Positions 7,746 through 16,943 of a stretch of DNA of 46,824 bases are shown piece after piece. This DNA is from an uncultured Prevotella sp. (GTDB taxonomy: Bacteria > Bacteroidota > Bacteroidia > Bacteroidales > Bacteroidaceae): contig OMXK01000047.1 of the NCBI GenBank assembly GCA_900314995.1, forward strand, positions 1 to 46,824, read 5' to 3'. The notes beneath the pieces are model-generated. The model searched no databases, was not told the origin of the DNA, and was given only the letters and a program-made list of their open reading frames with translations. Made by a program: the position numbers and the translations under genes. The first letter of the stretch is position 1. Each line of letters opens with the position of its first letter.

Positions 7746-8933
7746 ATGAAAGAATTAGCACTCAAGTACGGATGTAATCCCAACCAGAAGCCCTCGCGCA
7801 TCTTCATGACCGAGGGAGAGTTACCCATCGAAGTGATCAACGGCCGTCCTGGTTACATTAACTTCCTCGACGCCTTCAATGCCTGGCAGCTGGTGAAGGA
7901 ACTGAAGGCTGCAACAGGTATGCCCGCAGCCGCCTCGTTCAAGCATGTGAGCCCAGCAGGCGCTGCTGTAGGATTGCCGCTGAGCGACACCCTGAAGAAA
8001 GTGTATTTCGTGGATGACATCGCCGGACTCGACGACTCCCCCATCGCCTGTGCATACGCCAGAGCCCGCGGTGCCGACCGTATGTCGAGCTATGGCGACT
8101 TCGTGGCCCTATCAGATACCTGCGACGCCGTGACAGCCAAGATCCTGAAGCGCGAAGTATCCGACGGTGTGATTGCACCCGACTATACCCCTGAGGCCAT
8201 TGAGATCCTGAAGGACAAGCGTAAGGGCACCTATAATGTGATCAAGATCGACCCCAGCTATGTGCCTGAGCCCATAGAGCGCAAGCAGGTATTCGGCATC
8301 ACTTTCGAACAGGGACGCAATGAGATCAAACTCGACGACGATGCCCTCTTCGAGAATATGCCTACACAGAACAAGACCTTCTCGCCTGAGGCCAAGCGCG
8401 ACCTGATCATCGCCCTCATCACGCTGAAGTACACCCAGAGCAACTCTGTCTGCTACGTGAAGGACGGTCAGGCTATCGGCATCGGCGCCGGACAGCAGAG
8501 CCGCATCCACTGCACCCGTCTGGCAGGCAACAAGGCCGACATCTGGTGGCTGCGCCAGCATCCGAAGGTGATGAACCTGCCTTTTATCGATGGTATCCGC
8601 CGTGCTGACCGCGACAACACCATCGACGTGTATATCTCTGAGGACGAGCATGACGACGTGCTGCGCGACGGGGCCTGGCAGCAGTTCTTCAAGGAGAAGC
8701 CCGAGGTGCTGACCATGGAAGAGAAGAAAGCCTGGATAGCTCAGAACACCAAGGTGGCACTCGGCAGCGATGCCTTCTTCCCCTTCGGCGACAACATCGA
8801 GCGCGCTCACAAGAGCGGTGTAGAGTTCATTGCCCAAGCTGGCGGCTCAGTGCGCGACGACAACGTGATCGAGACCTGCGACAAGTATGGCATCGCCATG
8901 GCCTTCACGGGTGTGCGCCTCTTCCACCATTAA
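7746..8933 (+). CDS. phosphoribosylaminoimidazolecarboxamide formyltransferase (monofunctional)
   Basis: A 395-residue enzyme matching the AICAR transformylase half of PurH. It would transfer a formyl group from 10-formyltetrahydrofolate to AICAR in the ninth step of purine synthesis. The catalytic Lys66-His67 lie in SFKHVSPAGAA, equal to the Lys-His pair of bifunctional PurH; FPFGDNIERAHKSGVEFIAQAGGS and the final ITGVRLFHH-like end (here AFTGVRLFHH) are also typical. The IMP cyclohydrolase domain that normally precedes it is absent, so another protein must close the ring. Such stand-alone forms occur in Bacteroidetes and Clostridia. The symbol purH is avoided because the protein is only the transformylase part. 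Confidence 0.9.
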   Translation: MKELALKYGCNPNQKPSRIFMTEGELPIEVINGRPGYINFLDAFNAWQLVKELKAATGMPAAASFKHVSPAGAAVGLPLSDTLKKVYFVDDIAGLDDSPIACAYARARGADRMSSYGDFVALSDTCDAVTAKILKREVSDGVIAPDYTPEAIEILKDKRKGTYNVIKIDPSYVPEPIERKQVFGITFEQGRNEIKLDDDALFENMPTQNKTFSPEAKRDLIIALITLKYTQSNSVCYVKDGQAIGIGAGQQSRIHCTRLAGNKADIWWLRQHPKVMNLPFIDGIRRADRDNTIDVYISEDEHDDVLRDGAWQQFFKEKPEVLTMEEKKAWIAQNTKVALGSDAFFPFGDNIERAHKSGVEFIAQAGGSVRDDNVIETCDKYGIAMAFTGVRLFHH

Positions 8934-8971
8934 TCTATAAGAACTAGAAATACTAGGATTACTAGGATAAA

Positions 8972-9160
8972 ATGGACGATTTTCAGCATATCCTTGAAAA
9001 CGGCATCAACTTCGGTCGTGGAGGTGATAAGCCGAAAGATTCCGGCAAGGTGAAGACCAAGGCCAAGAAGAAACAGTATATCACAGGTGCTCACGGTAGC
9101 GGCTCTGCCCGGCAGAAAGCCAAATACCGTGAGCAGCGTGCCAACCGCCACAAGAAATAA
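8972..9160 (+). CDS. small basic hypothetical protein (62 aa)
   Basis: A 62-residue product with an acidic start (MDDFQHILENGINFG) and a strongly basic, Lys/Arg-rich rest that could bind nucleic acid. It begins 38 bases after the AICAR transformylase gene and may be co-transcribed with it. The gap holds short tandem-like ACTAGGAT repeats. The stop is followed by a weak AAGCAA/TTGCTT hairpin. No family is recognised; the coding status rests on position, start codon and composition. Confidence 0.55.
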   Translation: MDDFQHILENGINFGRGGDKPKDSGKVKTKAKKKQYITGAHGSGSARQKAKYREQRANRHKK

Positions 9161-9175
9161 AAAGCAAGAATTTGC

Positions 9176-10984
9176 TTATTTGACGGGAACCGTTATGACG
9201 AAACGGCTTCCTTCCGTATATTCCGGATCCAATTCCAGCGTGCCGCCTAGGGAATCTATCAGCCGTCTGCTGATGGGGAGTCCTAGGCCGATGCCGACCT
9301 TGAAGTCATCCAGTTTGGTGAAATCCTCGAAGATGCGTTCACGATCTTCAGGTTTGATGCCCAATCCGGTGTCCTTGACGCTGAATTCAACCTTGTCGCC
9401 CCGTTTCTCCACACGCACCTCTACATAGCCTATATCCGTGAACTTCAGGGCATTGTCAACCAAATGCGCCAAAGCACTTCTCAAACGATAGACATTCGAG
9501 CAGATGGTGAAATCGTCGCCCACATTTGTAGAGAAGCGCAGTTCAACGATAGAACGCCCCTTGCCTCGCATCGATTCGATCACGGAACGGCAGAATTCAT
9601 TGCATTTGAAATCGCGTTTCTCCACAGCCTTCGTCTGACTCTCGCTTTCACTCTCCGAGAGTTCCAGAACCTCGTTGACGATGGAGACCACCTGACTGAG
9701 ATTGCTGGAAAGGTTCTTCTGGATATTACTCTTCTCCTCTTCGGAAATGTCGTAGTCAGAACTGCAGAGTATCTGCGAGAAGCCTGCGACGGCATTCAGA
9801 GGCGTACGGATTTCGTGAGTCATACTCTGAATGAAGGCTGTTTTCATGCGGTCAGACTCCTCTGCCCTTGCCAAGGCCTGCTTCAACTCCTTGCTGCGAG
9901 CCCAGATCTTTCGCATCAGCCGGCGACGCCCCATGATATACACAAACAAAAATACTGCCGTCATACCTATCAGCCAGTTCACCAGCCGTTTTGAAAGATT
10001 CTTGTTGGCGGCAGCCTCCTCGCGGGAGCGCATCAGGCTTGTCTCTGTGGCCAGCTGGTCGAAGTTTGCACTCTGAATGATGCTATAGACAGAGTCCATT
10101 TCCACATAGTGGCGCTTCATGGCCTCGAAACCTTGATTGATATCTCCCTGCATGGCGATGACGCGAATAGCGACCAACGAACTGTCGACTTGCAGGTTTC
10201 CTTCACGAACCTTGTTCATGGCTTTCTGGTAGTCAGTATCGAAAGCCATTTTAGCCACCTCCATCACATTATCATAGCGGTAGTTGAACTCTGGCTCGTC
10301 CATGCTCCTCAACCCCAGGTACTGATCATAGATATGATAGAACTGCGGGGCATCGCCCATGAGGAAGAACAGATAGCCCTTCATGGCCATCGCCATGGAG
10401 AGATAGTCGACATTCTTTTCCTCCTGTGCCTTCGCAATGGCCTTATCGACCCAATGGAGGGCGCGCTGGGGATCCTTCATACTAAGCAATTCTGCCAGTC
10501 CCATATAGGTGCGCATGGAAAATTTCACGTCGCGATCGCCCACCTCGTCGAGTGCCTGCAAGAAATACGCCTCGGCTCTCACCCGGTCATGACTGTTGCT
10601 GTAGATATCTGCATACAGGCCTGTCGCCAGATAAAAATACTCCTGGGCGCCATCAGTCCTGACTTCATTATCGAGTTCGCGGGCAAACTCAATAGCCCGA
10701 TACACCTGATTATGACGAAGCGCAAAGAATCCCTTGTTGCCCAACAGCTTGTAATAGAGCATCATATAGCCCTTCTTGCGCAGATCCTGCTGGTACTCTT
10801 CAGCATATCTGAAGAATTCTTCCTGGTTATCACTCTTGAACAAATAACGGAATTTGTCATACATCGCACGATCCTCGCCAGTCAAGTCCGCAACGGTCTT
10901 GTCTGCGAAAGCTACACTCGTAGACGCAATGGTCAAAAATACGACGAGAGTATGTCTTAGGTTATTAAAAACAGATCTTAACAT
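9176..10984 (-). CDS. TPR-containing sensor histidine kinase
   Basis: A 602-residue membrane kinase. The start at 10984 is chosen because it gives a signal peptide (MLRSVFNNLRHTLVVFLTIA) and because the longer frame would begin upstream of the promoter. Residues 27-330 are helical repeats of TPR type and should be periplasmic. One transmembrane helix lies at about 335-352. The HisKA H-box MTHEIRTPLN has the phosphorylated His at 390; the HATPase part has the N-box HLVDNALKF (Asn 511), DTGLG (538) and GIGLGLP (about 564). No receiver domain and no response-regulator gene is nearby, so it is an orphan kinase. Its position after a MacAB-TolC operon on the same strand suggests envelope sensing, but this is only inference. 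Confidence 0.92.
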   Translation of the reverse strand: MLRSVFNNLRHTLVVFLTIASTSVAFADKTVADLTGEDRAMYDKFRYLFKSDNQEEFFRYAEEYQQDLRKKGYMMLYYKLLGNKGFFALRHNQVYRAIEFARELDNEVRTDGAQEYFYLATGLYADIYSNSHDRVRAEAYFLQALDEVGDRDVKFSMRTYMGLAELLSMKDPQRALHWVDKAIAKAQEEKNVDYLSMAMAMKGYLFFLMGDAPQFYHIYDQYLGLRSMDEPEFNYRYDNVMEVAKMAFDTDYQKAMNKVREGNLQVDSSLVAIRVIAMQGDINQGFEAMKRHYVEMDSVYSIIQSANFDQLATETSLMRSREEAAANKNLSKRLVNWLIGMTAVFLFVYIMGRRRLMRKIWARSKELKQALARAEESDRMKTAFIQSMTHEIRTPLNAVAGFSQILCSSDYDISEEEKSNIQKNLSSNLSQVVSIVNEVLELSESESESQTKAVEKRDFKCNEFCRSVIESMRGKGRSIVELRFSTNVGDDFTICSNVYRLRSALAHLVDNALKFTDIGYVEVRVEKRGDKVEFSVKDTGLGIKPEDRERIFEDFTKLDDFKVGIGLGLPISRRLIDSLGGTLELDPEYTEGSRFVITVPVK

Positions 10985-11036
10985 AGTTTCCTGTGCAAAA
11001 GTACAATCTTTTAATGACTCTTGCAAGGAAACTATG
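10982..11036 (-). promoter_or_regulatory. histidine kinase promoter enclosed by an inverted repeat
   Basis: TACTTTTG (minus strand, 10996-11003) with TTG 20 bases upstream (11024-11026) forms the promoter; transcription would start almost at the ATG (10984). The promoter lies between perfect 11-base inverted arms, CATAGTTTCCT (10982-10992) and AGGAAACTATG (11026-11036), which extend inward with one gap (TGCAA / TTGCA). This could be an operator for a dimeric regulator or the arms of an invertible promoter. Confidence 0.65.
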
Positions 11037-11057
11037 AAAAAAATCGCAAAAAAGTGA

Positions 11058-12389
11058 TTAGAAGTCCAATTCTTTACCTCGGTAGAACTCTATAAGCGCA
11101 TGCTGGTAGAGGTTCTCATAACGGGCTTGAACGAGATCGGACTCTGATTTCAGATAGTGATTCTTCGACTCGTTGAACTCCGTAATCGTTGCCTTTCCGT
11201 TCTCATACTTTGCCTGCATCAGCTGGAAAGCATCCTTTGAACTCTGCACGGCTTCTAACGATGACTGCTCCTTCTGCTGTGCATTGAGCGCGTTGTAATA
11301 CACCTGCTGGATCTCCTTATAAAGTGTCTTCTTGGTGTTGTCGAGCTGCAGTTGTTGATTCTCCATATCAATACGGGCACTGCGGATATTGTTGCGCGTC
11401 TGGAATCGGTTAAAGATGGGAATGTTCAAGTTCAGACCGATAAACTGATTGAAATTATTCTTCAGCTGCTTGCCGAAGGCGTCTGAATCAAAACCTGAAG
11501 TCGTGTTATAGTTCGTACCGAGGCCACCGTTCAGGGTGAGTGTGGGATAGTTGGCTGCCTGAGCAATCTTGATGCTGTGTTCCGTGCCTTTGAGTTTCAA
11601 TTGCTGGGAAACGATCTCAGGCTTCACACCGAGTGCCTCGGCGTAGATCTGATCAGGGCCTAAAGTACCCATATTACCCAGAGCCAGCAGTTCGGCCTCT
11701 GTGGGGGGCTCTACGGCAAAGCCCTCGGGCGTAGGCAACTCGAGCAACTGTGTCAGGGTAAGGACTGCCAACCGATAGTTATTGTCGGCCTGAGTAGCCG
11801 TCAACTTGCTGTTGGCCAGTGTCGCCTTCTGCTGGGAGAGTTCAGCTTCGGCAGCCTTGCCATTCTCGACGAATGCTTCCAGGCGGGCAACCTGTGCTGA
11901 GTCGATGCTGATCTGTCGATGAGCCACCTCGGCCATCTCCATATCGTAGAGAATCTGGACATAGGCCTTCGCCACCTGCATGCGGATATCGTTCTTCGCC
12001 TTCTCAAGGTCGGCAGTAGCAGCCTCCAGGTTCAGCTGGTTCAGCTTAATCTGATTGGGTATCCTGAAACCCGTGAAAAGTGGCATACTGGTACCCAACT
12101 GAAGCGAAGTGGAAGTGGTATTCCTGTTCAAATAGGTATTCTCTGCCGTCAGACCGCGACCGAACGAGAAATTCTGACCGACACTACCGCTGAGATCCGG
12201 CAGACGCGAGTTCTTCGCTGTCGAGAGCTGGAGTTCTCTTTGGCGACGCTGATTCTCCTGCTGCTTGATGCTGATGTTATGTGCTACTGCATAGTCGCAG
12301 CACTCCCGCAGGCTCCAAGCCTTTTCCTGGGCTAGCAGATCCAATCTGGCCAGCACTACTAAAGTTATTAGAATAACTGTCTTTTTCAT
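11058..12389 (-). CDS. TolC-family outer-membrane efflux protein
   Basis: A 443-residue outer-membrane channel protein with a signal peptide (MKKTVILITLVVLARLDLLAQ). Two repeated long coiled-coil halves are visible, each with the family features: WSLRECCDYAVAHN at the N-terminus of the first, GVKPEIVSQQLKLKG opening the second, and the helix AQQKEQSSLEAVQSSKDAFQL before the end. It should form the trimeric exit duct for the ABC pump encoded upstream in the same operon; the adaptor gene ends 6 bases before it. Confidence 0.95.
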   Translation of the reverse strand: MKKTVILITLVVLARLDLLAQEKAWSLRECCDYAVAHNISIKQQENQRRQRELQLSTAKNSRLPDLSGSVGQNFSFGRGLTAENTYLNRNTTSTSLQLGTSMPLFTGFRIPNQIKLNQLNLEAATADLEKAKNDIRMQVAKAYVQILYDMEMAEVAHRQISIDSAQVARLEAFVENGKAAEAELSQQKATLANSKLTATQADNNYRLAVLTLTQLLELPTPEGFAVEPPTEAELLALGNMGTLGPDQIYAEALGVKPEIVSQQLKLKGTEHSIKIAQAANYPTLTLNGGLGTNYNTTSGFDSDAFGKQLKNNFNQFIGLNLNIPIFNRFQTRNNIRSARIDMENQQLQLDNTKKTLYKEIQQVYYNALNAQQKEQSSLEAVQSSKDAFQLMQAKYENGKATITEFNESKNHYLKSESDLVQARYENLYQHALIEFYRGKELDF

Positions 12390-12395
12390 CGCTCA

Positions 12396-13505
12396 TCAGT
12401 CTTTATCATCAGTTACAATCTCAGGGCCACGCACCTTGTCCTTATCGGTAATGCCCTTCTTAATCTCAATGTTCACACCGTCGGAGAGACCTGTCTCAAC
12501 CTGCTTACGCTCATAGGTTTTATTTTTCCCCTCGCCTTTTACGATATAGACAAAGGTCGTATCACCACTAAACTCGATGGCGCTCTCGGGGATGCTGAGC
12601 ACCTTCGGAGCCGAAGCCAGTATAATCTCGGCATTGGCACTATAGCCGGCACGGATCTTGCTGCCCTCAGAGAGCTTCACGGCTGCCTTGATCTCAAACT
12701 GGTTGGCACCATTCGACTCTACGGCCTTCGGCGAGATATACTCAAGGGCTGCATCGAAACTCAGATCCTGCAGGGCTCCGATTGTAATCTTCATGTTCAT
12801 ACCATCCACCAGCTGTCCCACTTCGGTTTCATCAATATTACCTCGGAAGATCAGGTCGTTCATGTTGGCAACAGTAGCGATCGTGGTACCATCGTTGAAG
12901 GTATTCGACAAGATGACTGAGTTACCAACCTTTACAGGGATGTCGAGGATAACACCGCTTATCGTGGAACGAATCAGCGTAGAAGATGCCGAGGCATTAG
13001 ATTTCGATACGCCATCACGAACCACCTGCAATGCATCCACAGCGGCAATTCTCTCATGTTTTGCCTGCTCCAATGCCTGTTTACTCTTATCGTACTCATC
13101 AGCCGACACAAGTTTCTGATTGTAAAGGTTCTCTTCGCGCTGAAAATCCGTCTGTGCCTGTTTCAAATTGATCTCAGCCAAGCGTACACGCATCTCGGCA
13201 GAACTCAACTGCCCCATATCAGGAATCACCTTAACCTTGGCAATCACATCGCCAGCATTCACACGATCACCAGGTTCTTTGTATAGTTCCGAAATAATTC
13301 CAGAGATCTGCGGTTTGACGTTTACCTCGTTACGAGGCTCTATCTTACCTGTAATGATAGTCGTTTTCTGAATACTGTCTAGTTTCGGAGTAAACTCGTT
13401 ATAAACCACTTCCTTAGGTTGACTCTTCTGCCACAAGAAAACGAATGTTCCGATGAAAATCAACGCGATAATCGCTGCGACAATCAATTTGCTGTACTTT
13501 TTCAT
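12396..13505 (-). CDS. MacA/HlyD-type periplasmic adaptor
   Basis: A 369-residue membrane-fusion protein. An N-terminal membrane anchor (about residues 7-25), a first barrel-sandwich part (IEPRNEVNVKPQISGII, ELYKEPGDRVNAGDVIAKV), a coiled-coil hairpin, the second lipoyl part (ISGVILDIPVKVGNSV) and the beta-barrel domains follow in the usual order. It links the inner-membrane permeases to TolC. The gene lies between the permeases and the tolC-like gene on the same strand with short spacings, so all are one operon. Confidence 0.95.
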   Translation of the reverse strand: MKKYSKLIVAAIIALIFIGTFVFLWQKSQPKEVVYNEFTPKLDSIQKTTIITGKIEPRNEVNVKPQISGIISELYKEPGDRVNAGDVIAKVKVIPDMGQLSSAEMRVRLAEINLKQAQTDFQREENLYNQKLVSADEYDKSKQALEQAKHERIAAVDALQVVRDGVSKSNASASSTLIRSTISGVILDIPVKVGNSVILSNTFNDGTTIATVANMNDLIFRGNIDETEVGQLVDGMNMKITIGALQDLSFDAALEYISPKAVESNGANQFEIKAAVKLSEGSKIRAGYSANAEIILASAPKVLSIPESAIEFSGDTTFVYIVKGEGKNKTYERKQVETGLSDGVNIEIKKGITDKDKVRGPEIVTDDKD

Positions 13506-13544
13506 AATTATTCTATTTTTTCAATTCTTTCAACGCTTCAACTT

Positions 13545-14798
13545 TTATTCATCCCTCATAGCGTCAACAGGTTTGATGCTCATAGCTCTAGCTGCAGGCG
13601 CGAGTCCTGCCAAAACACCAAGCGAGCTAACCACAACAGCACAGAAGATCGCTGTCCAGAAACTTACCTGGAAATGCGTCTCGATAATGCCGTCCTCTGT
13701 ATTATACATCTCCAACATCTGGAGTATCATTACACCGAAGAGAATGCCACTCATGCCCGCCACCATCGTCAGCACGATACTCTCGGAGATAATCTGCGAC
13801 AAAATCATCTTTGGAGTGGCACCGATGGCTCGGCGGATACCAATCTCTGTTGTTCGTTCACGAACGGTAACCATCATGATGTTCGATACGCCGATGGCAC
13901 CTGCAAGGAGGGTTCCCAAGCCTACCAGCCAAATAAGGATATTGACACCTTTGAAAAGGTTGTTGATCATCTGAAACATCAACTCGGTGTTAAACACAAA
14001 CACTCCTTGTTCGTCAGTCGGATCTATATAGTGCGCTCTGGCAATTGTCTCACGGATACGGTCTGTAATCTTACTCATTAACACCCCCTGACGGCCTGTG
14101 GCTGCTATGATATCGATTTCATTGCCTCGATTAAAGGCAGCTTGCATCATAGTGATGGGAATGGTAATCTTTTCTTCCGTACGACCACCGATGGAGATAT
14201 TACCCGAACTATAGTCGACACCTACTACCTCATAATAGGTAGAGTCAACACGAATCTTCTTGCCACAAGGGTCACCACCCTCCTTGAAAAGGTCTTTATA
14301 TACCTTCTTTCCGATGACACACACCTTACGATGCTCCTTGATGTCCATCTCGTTGAGATAACGTCCGTAATACATCTTCGGTGCTATGATCTCGACGATT
14401 TCTGGCACAGTACCCTGTATTCTCGGTGTAGTTTTCTGATCGCCGTAATAGGCCGTGTTGCCGCCTCGCCAACTTGAGAACAATATGGGCGCAGCTGCAT
14501 TCAGTTCAGGCACTTTCTGCTTCAGACGATCGATATCCTTATACTCCATCGCCCACCAACGGCCCTTGCGGAATCCTTTATAGGGTTTAGTAGTTTGATT
14601 GGCTCCTATGATAACAGTATTCTGAGCGAAGCCCTCGAAATTCTTGTCGAGTTTCTCCTTCAGTCCTTTACCGCCTCCCATCAGGGCTACGAGCATAAAC
14701 ACGCCCCAAAATACACCGAAACCTGTTAAAAACGAGCGCGACTTATTACGAGTCAGCGTGTCAATGATTTCTCTATATGTATCAATATCCAGTCTCAT
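13545..14798 (-). CDS. MacB/FtsX-type ABC transporter permease
   Basis: A 417-residue permease with one N-terminal transmembrane helix, a periplasmic MacB-core domain (about residues 45-270) and three C-terminal helices. The conserved stretch [32 protein letters not shown] is cut here to its core [19 protein letters not shown], diagnostic of the family. The ATPase domain is absent and is provided by a separate gene. The ATG at 14798 is chosen; it begins two bases after the stop of the upstream permease gene. A TTG six bases earlier is less likely. Confidence 0.94.
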   Translation of the reverse strand: [417 protein letters not shown]

Positions 14799-14800
14799 AA

Positions 14801-16057
14801 TCAATCAGCTCTTAATGCCTCGATGGGGCGAATTTTACTTGCTTTATAGGCTGGGATGAGTCCTGCAATGGTTCCTGCAATGATCATCACCATTGTTGCT
14901 TCAAAACAGACATCGAGTCCCACAGTAGGATTAACAAAGAGTTTAATCTTCTCGACACCCAAATCTGTCACCTCATGTCCCAATGTGGCATCCATATATT
15001 CATTAGCAAATATACCCAGCAGCATACCTACATAGCCAAAGAAGGTAGTGATGATTACACTCTCTGTAATAATCAGTCTTAAGATGCTCCAGGGCTTGGC
15101 ACCGATGGCCTTACGGATACCAAACTCATGGGTGCGCTCCTTCACGGTGATCAGCATAATGTTCGACACGCCTACTATTCCACTCAACAGCGTAAACAAC
15201 CCCACGACCCAAAGAAACGTGCGGATGATTGCCATACCTGTTTCCATCTGCAGACTCTGGGTATAACTATTCCATAGCCAGATGGCACGTTCATCTTCAG
15301 GATGAGCCTGATGGTTGGCATTCAGCCGTCGGCGATAGACTTTCTCAAATGCCTCATTGGCTTCCTCTGTTGTCAATCCATGGAAGGTAAACTCAATATT
15401 ACCTATGCTGGGGTTATTTGCACCATAGATTCCCTTGATTGTAGAATAGGCCGAATAAGCATTGCCTTCACCATCACCCGGGTTCTTATAGATACCAACC
15501 ACTTTGAAAGAGAAATCGCCAACCTTCACGTATTTCCCAAGCAGGGTCTTGTAATCTTTAGGTTCCAGTTCTTTGGCCTGCTTATCATTAAGCACCAGTA
15601 CCTTACGCTTCTCTTTCTGGTCAATATCGTTGACAAAGCGCCCACATATCAGCGTCTGCTTCACAATCTTCGTGTGAACGGGATACACACCAACGATCTG
15701 CATACTCATGTATTGTTCGCCATGAGTAACTGTATTACTAAAATAGTAACAAGCTCCCACCTCGTCGATGTTATTCCTGAATTCCGACTCGCTGGCCTCA
15801 ATGTCATGCTTATTCAGTTGGATATATCGTCCTTCGCTCATGCCTTGATACGCTTTCGAGGTCTGACCGCCATACGCCTCCATGGAGTTGGTCAGAAAAT
15901 CGCCCGTCATCTTCATGGTAGCATTGATGAGTCCGTTGCCCGCACCCAACAGCACGATGAGCATAAAGATACCCCACGCCACGGCAAAACCAGTGAGCGT
16001 CGTACGGAGCTTATTACGCCGTGCCGTCTGCCATATTTCAGTTATTATATCATGCAT
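14801..16057 (-). CDS. MacB/FtsX-type ABC transporter permease
   Basis: A 418-residue paralogue of the next gene, with the same plan: first helix around residues 20-42, periplasmic domain, and three C-terminal helices around the NIMLITVKERTHEFGIRKA motif. Two different permeases in tandem suggest a heterodimeric pump rather than the MacB homodimer. It follows the ATPase gene by 25 bases and precedes the second permease by two bases. Confidence 0.94.
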   Translation of the reverse strand: MHDIITEIWQTARRNKLRTTLTGFAVAWGIFMLIVLLGAGNGLINATMKMTGDFLTNSMEAYGGQTSKAYQGMSEGRYIQLNKHDIEASESEFRNNIDEVGACYYFSNTVTHGEQYMSMQIVGVYPVHTKIVKQTLICGRFVNDIDQKEKRKVLVLNDKQAKELEPKDYKTLLGKYVKVGDFSFKVVGIYKNPGDGEGNAYSAYSTIKGIYGANNPSIGNIEFTFHGLTTEEANEAFEKVYRRRLNANHQAHPEDERAIWLWNSYTQSLQMETGMAIIRTFLWVVGLFTLLSGIVGVSNIMLITVKERTHEFGIRKAIGAKPWSILRLIITESVIITTFFGYVGMLLGIFANEYMDATLGHEVTDLGVEKIKLFVNPTVGLDVCFEATMVMIIAGTIAGLIPAYKASKIRPIEALRAD

Positions 16058-16082
16058 ATTCTTGTTCTTTTGGCACGGATTC

Positions 16083-16802
16083 CTATTTCATCATTCCATT
16101 AATTCCGAAGGGCGAGGCATCGTGATTCAGATTCTCCCCGATTTCTCCGATGATGCCGTCCTTGATGTGAATGATCTTGTTTGTCTCATTCGCCACACCG
16201 CTTTCGTGAGTCACCACGACGATGGTCATGCCCTCGTCCTGGTTCAGTTGCTTGAGCAGCTGCATCACCTCCACAGAGGTCTTCGAGTCGAGTGCGCCCG
16301 TAGGCTCGTCGGCCAGGATGATCTGCGGACGGGTGATGAGTGCTCTGGCAATTGCCACGCGTTGTTTCTGTCCTCCCGACAGTTCATTAGGGTAATGCTC
16401 TGCCCAATCCCGCAGTCCGAGACGCTCCAGATACTCCAGAGCCATCTGATGACGCTTCTTGCGCGACACTCCCTGATAAAATAATGGCAACTCAACGTTT
16501 TCCACGGCGGTCTTAAAAGAGATGAGATTAAACGACTGGAAAATAAAACCTATCATCTTGTTACGATACTCGGCTGCCTTCGTCTCTGAGAGGTTCAAGA
16601 TGGGGACGCCTGCCAGTTCGTAGGTGCCCGAGTCGTAGTTGTCGAGAATACCTAATATATTCAATAAGGTACTCTTACCAGAGCCCGAAGCACCCATAAT
16701 GGATACGAACTCTCCTTTCGCAATATCGAGCGAGATGCCCTTCAACACGTGAAGTGGCTGTGCTCCCTGATAGGTCTTGTTGATGTCTTGAAGATGTATC
16801 AT
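16083..16802 (-). CDS. MacB/LolD-type ABC transporter ATP-binding protein
   Basis: A 239-residue ATPase, first gene of the exporter operon. Walker A GASGSGKST (near residue 37), Q-loop FQSFNLI, signature LSGGQKQR, Walker B IILADEPTGALD and the switch His in VVVTHESGVA are all intact. It resembles LolD and the N-terminal domain of MacB and should drive the two permeases with the adaptor and TolC protein. Possible substrates are antimicrobial peptides, lipoproteins or siderophore-like compounds; the sequence does not say which. Confidence 0.95.
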   Translation of the reverse strand: MIHLQDINKTYQGAQPLHVLKGISLDIAKGEFVSIMGASGSGKSTLLNILGILDNYDSGTYELAGVPILNLSETKAAEYRNKMIGFIFQSFNLISFKTAVENVELPLFYQGVSRKKRHQMALEYLERLGLRDWAEHYPNELSGGQKQRVAIARALITRPQIILADEPTGALDSKTSVEVMQLLKQLNQDEGMTIVVVTHESGVANETNKIIHIKDGIIGEIGENLNHDASPFGINGMMK

Positions 16803-16864
16803 GAAAAAAACTAATACCTTAGTTTAACTTATACCTTAACTTAGTTTCTGTCTGTTTGACGCTG

Positions 16865-16895
16865 CAAAAGTACGAAAAGTTGCAGTATCCACAAA
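16865..16895 (-). promoter_or_regulatory. promoter of the MacAB-TolC-like operon
   Basis: On the minus strand TTTG (16892-16895), a 19-base spacer and TACTTTTG (16865-16872). The 55-base leader contains two copies of an AAGGTAT-based repeat (AAGGTATAAGTTA and AAGGTATTAGTT), which could be a regulator site. Confidence 0.8.
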
Positions 16896-16943
16896 TTATT
16901 TGGGATAATATGTAGAGATTTGTGACGAATGGACGGAAAATTC

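Noticed and set aside
8930-9151. 73-codon minus-strand frame opposite the 62-residue basic protein
   Set aside because: Could be membrane-like by composition, but it has no promoter box and its hydrophobicity is the expected antisense of Lys/Arg-rich codons; kept out though the choice between the two is not certain.
10985-11026. Longer start for the histidine kinase
   Set aside because: It lies upstream of the promoter boxes and would mask the signal peptide beginning at 10984.
16803-16860. AAGGTAT repeats in the exporter leader as a riboswitch
   Set aside because: Short direct repeats in AT-rich DNA with no stable stem; no riboswitch fold recognised.
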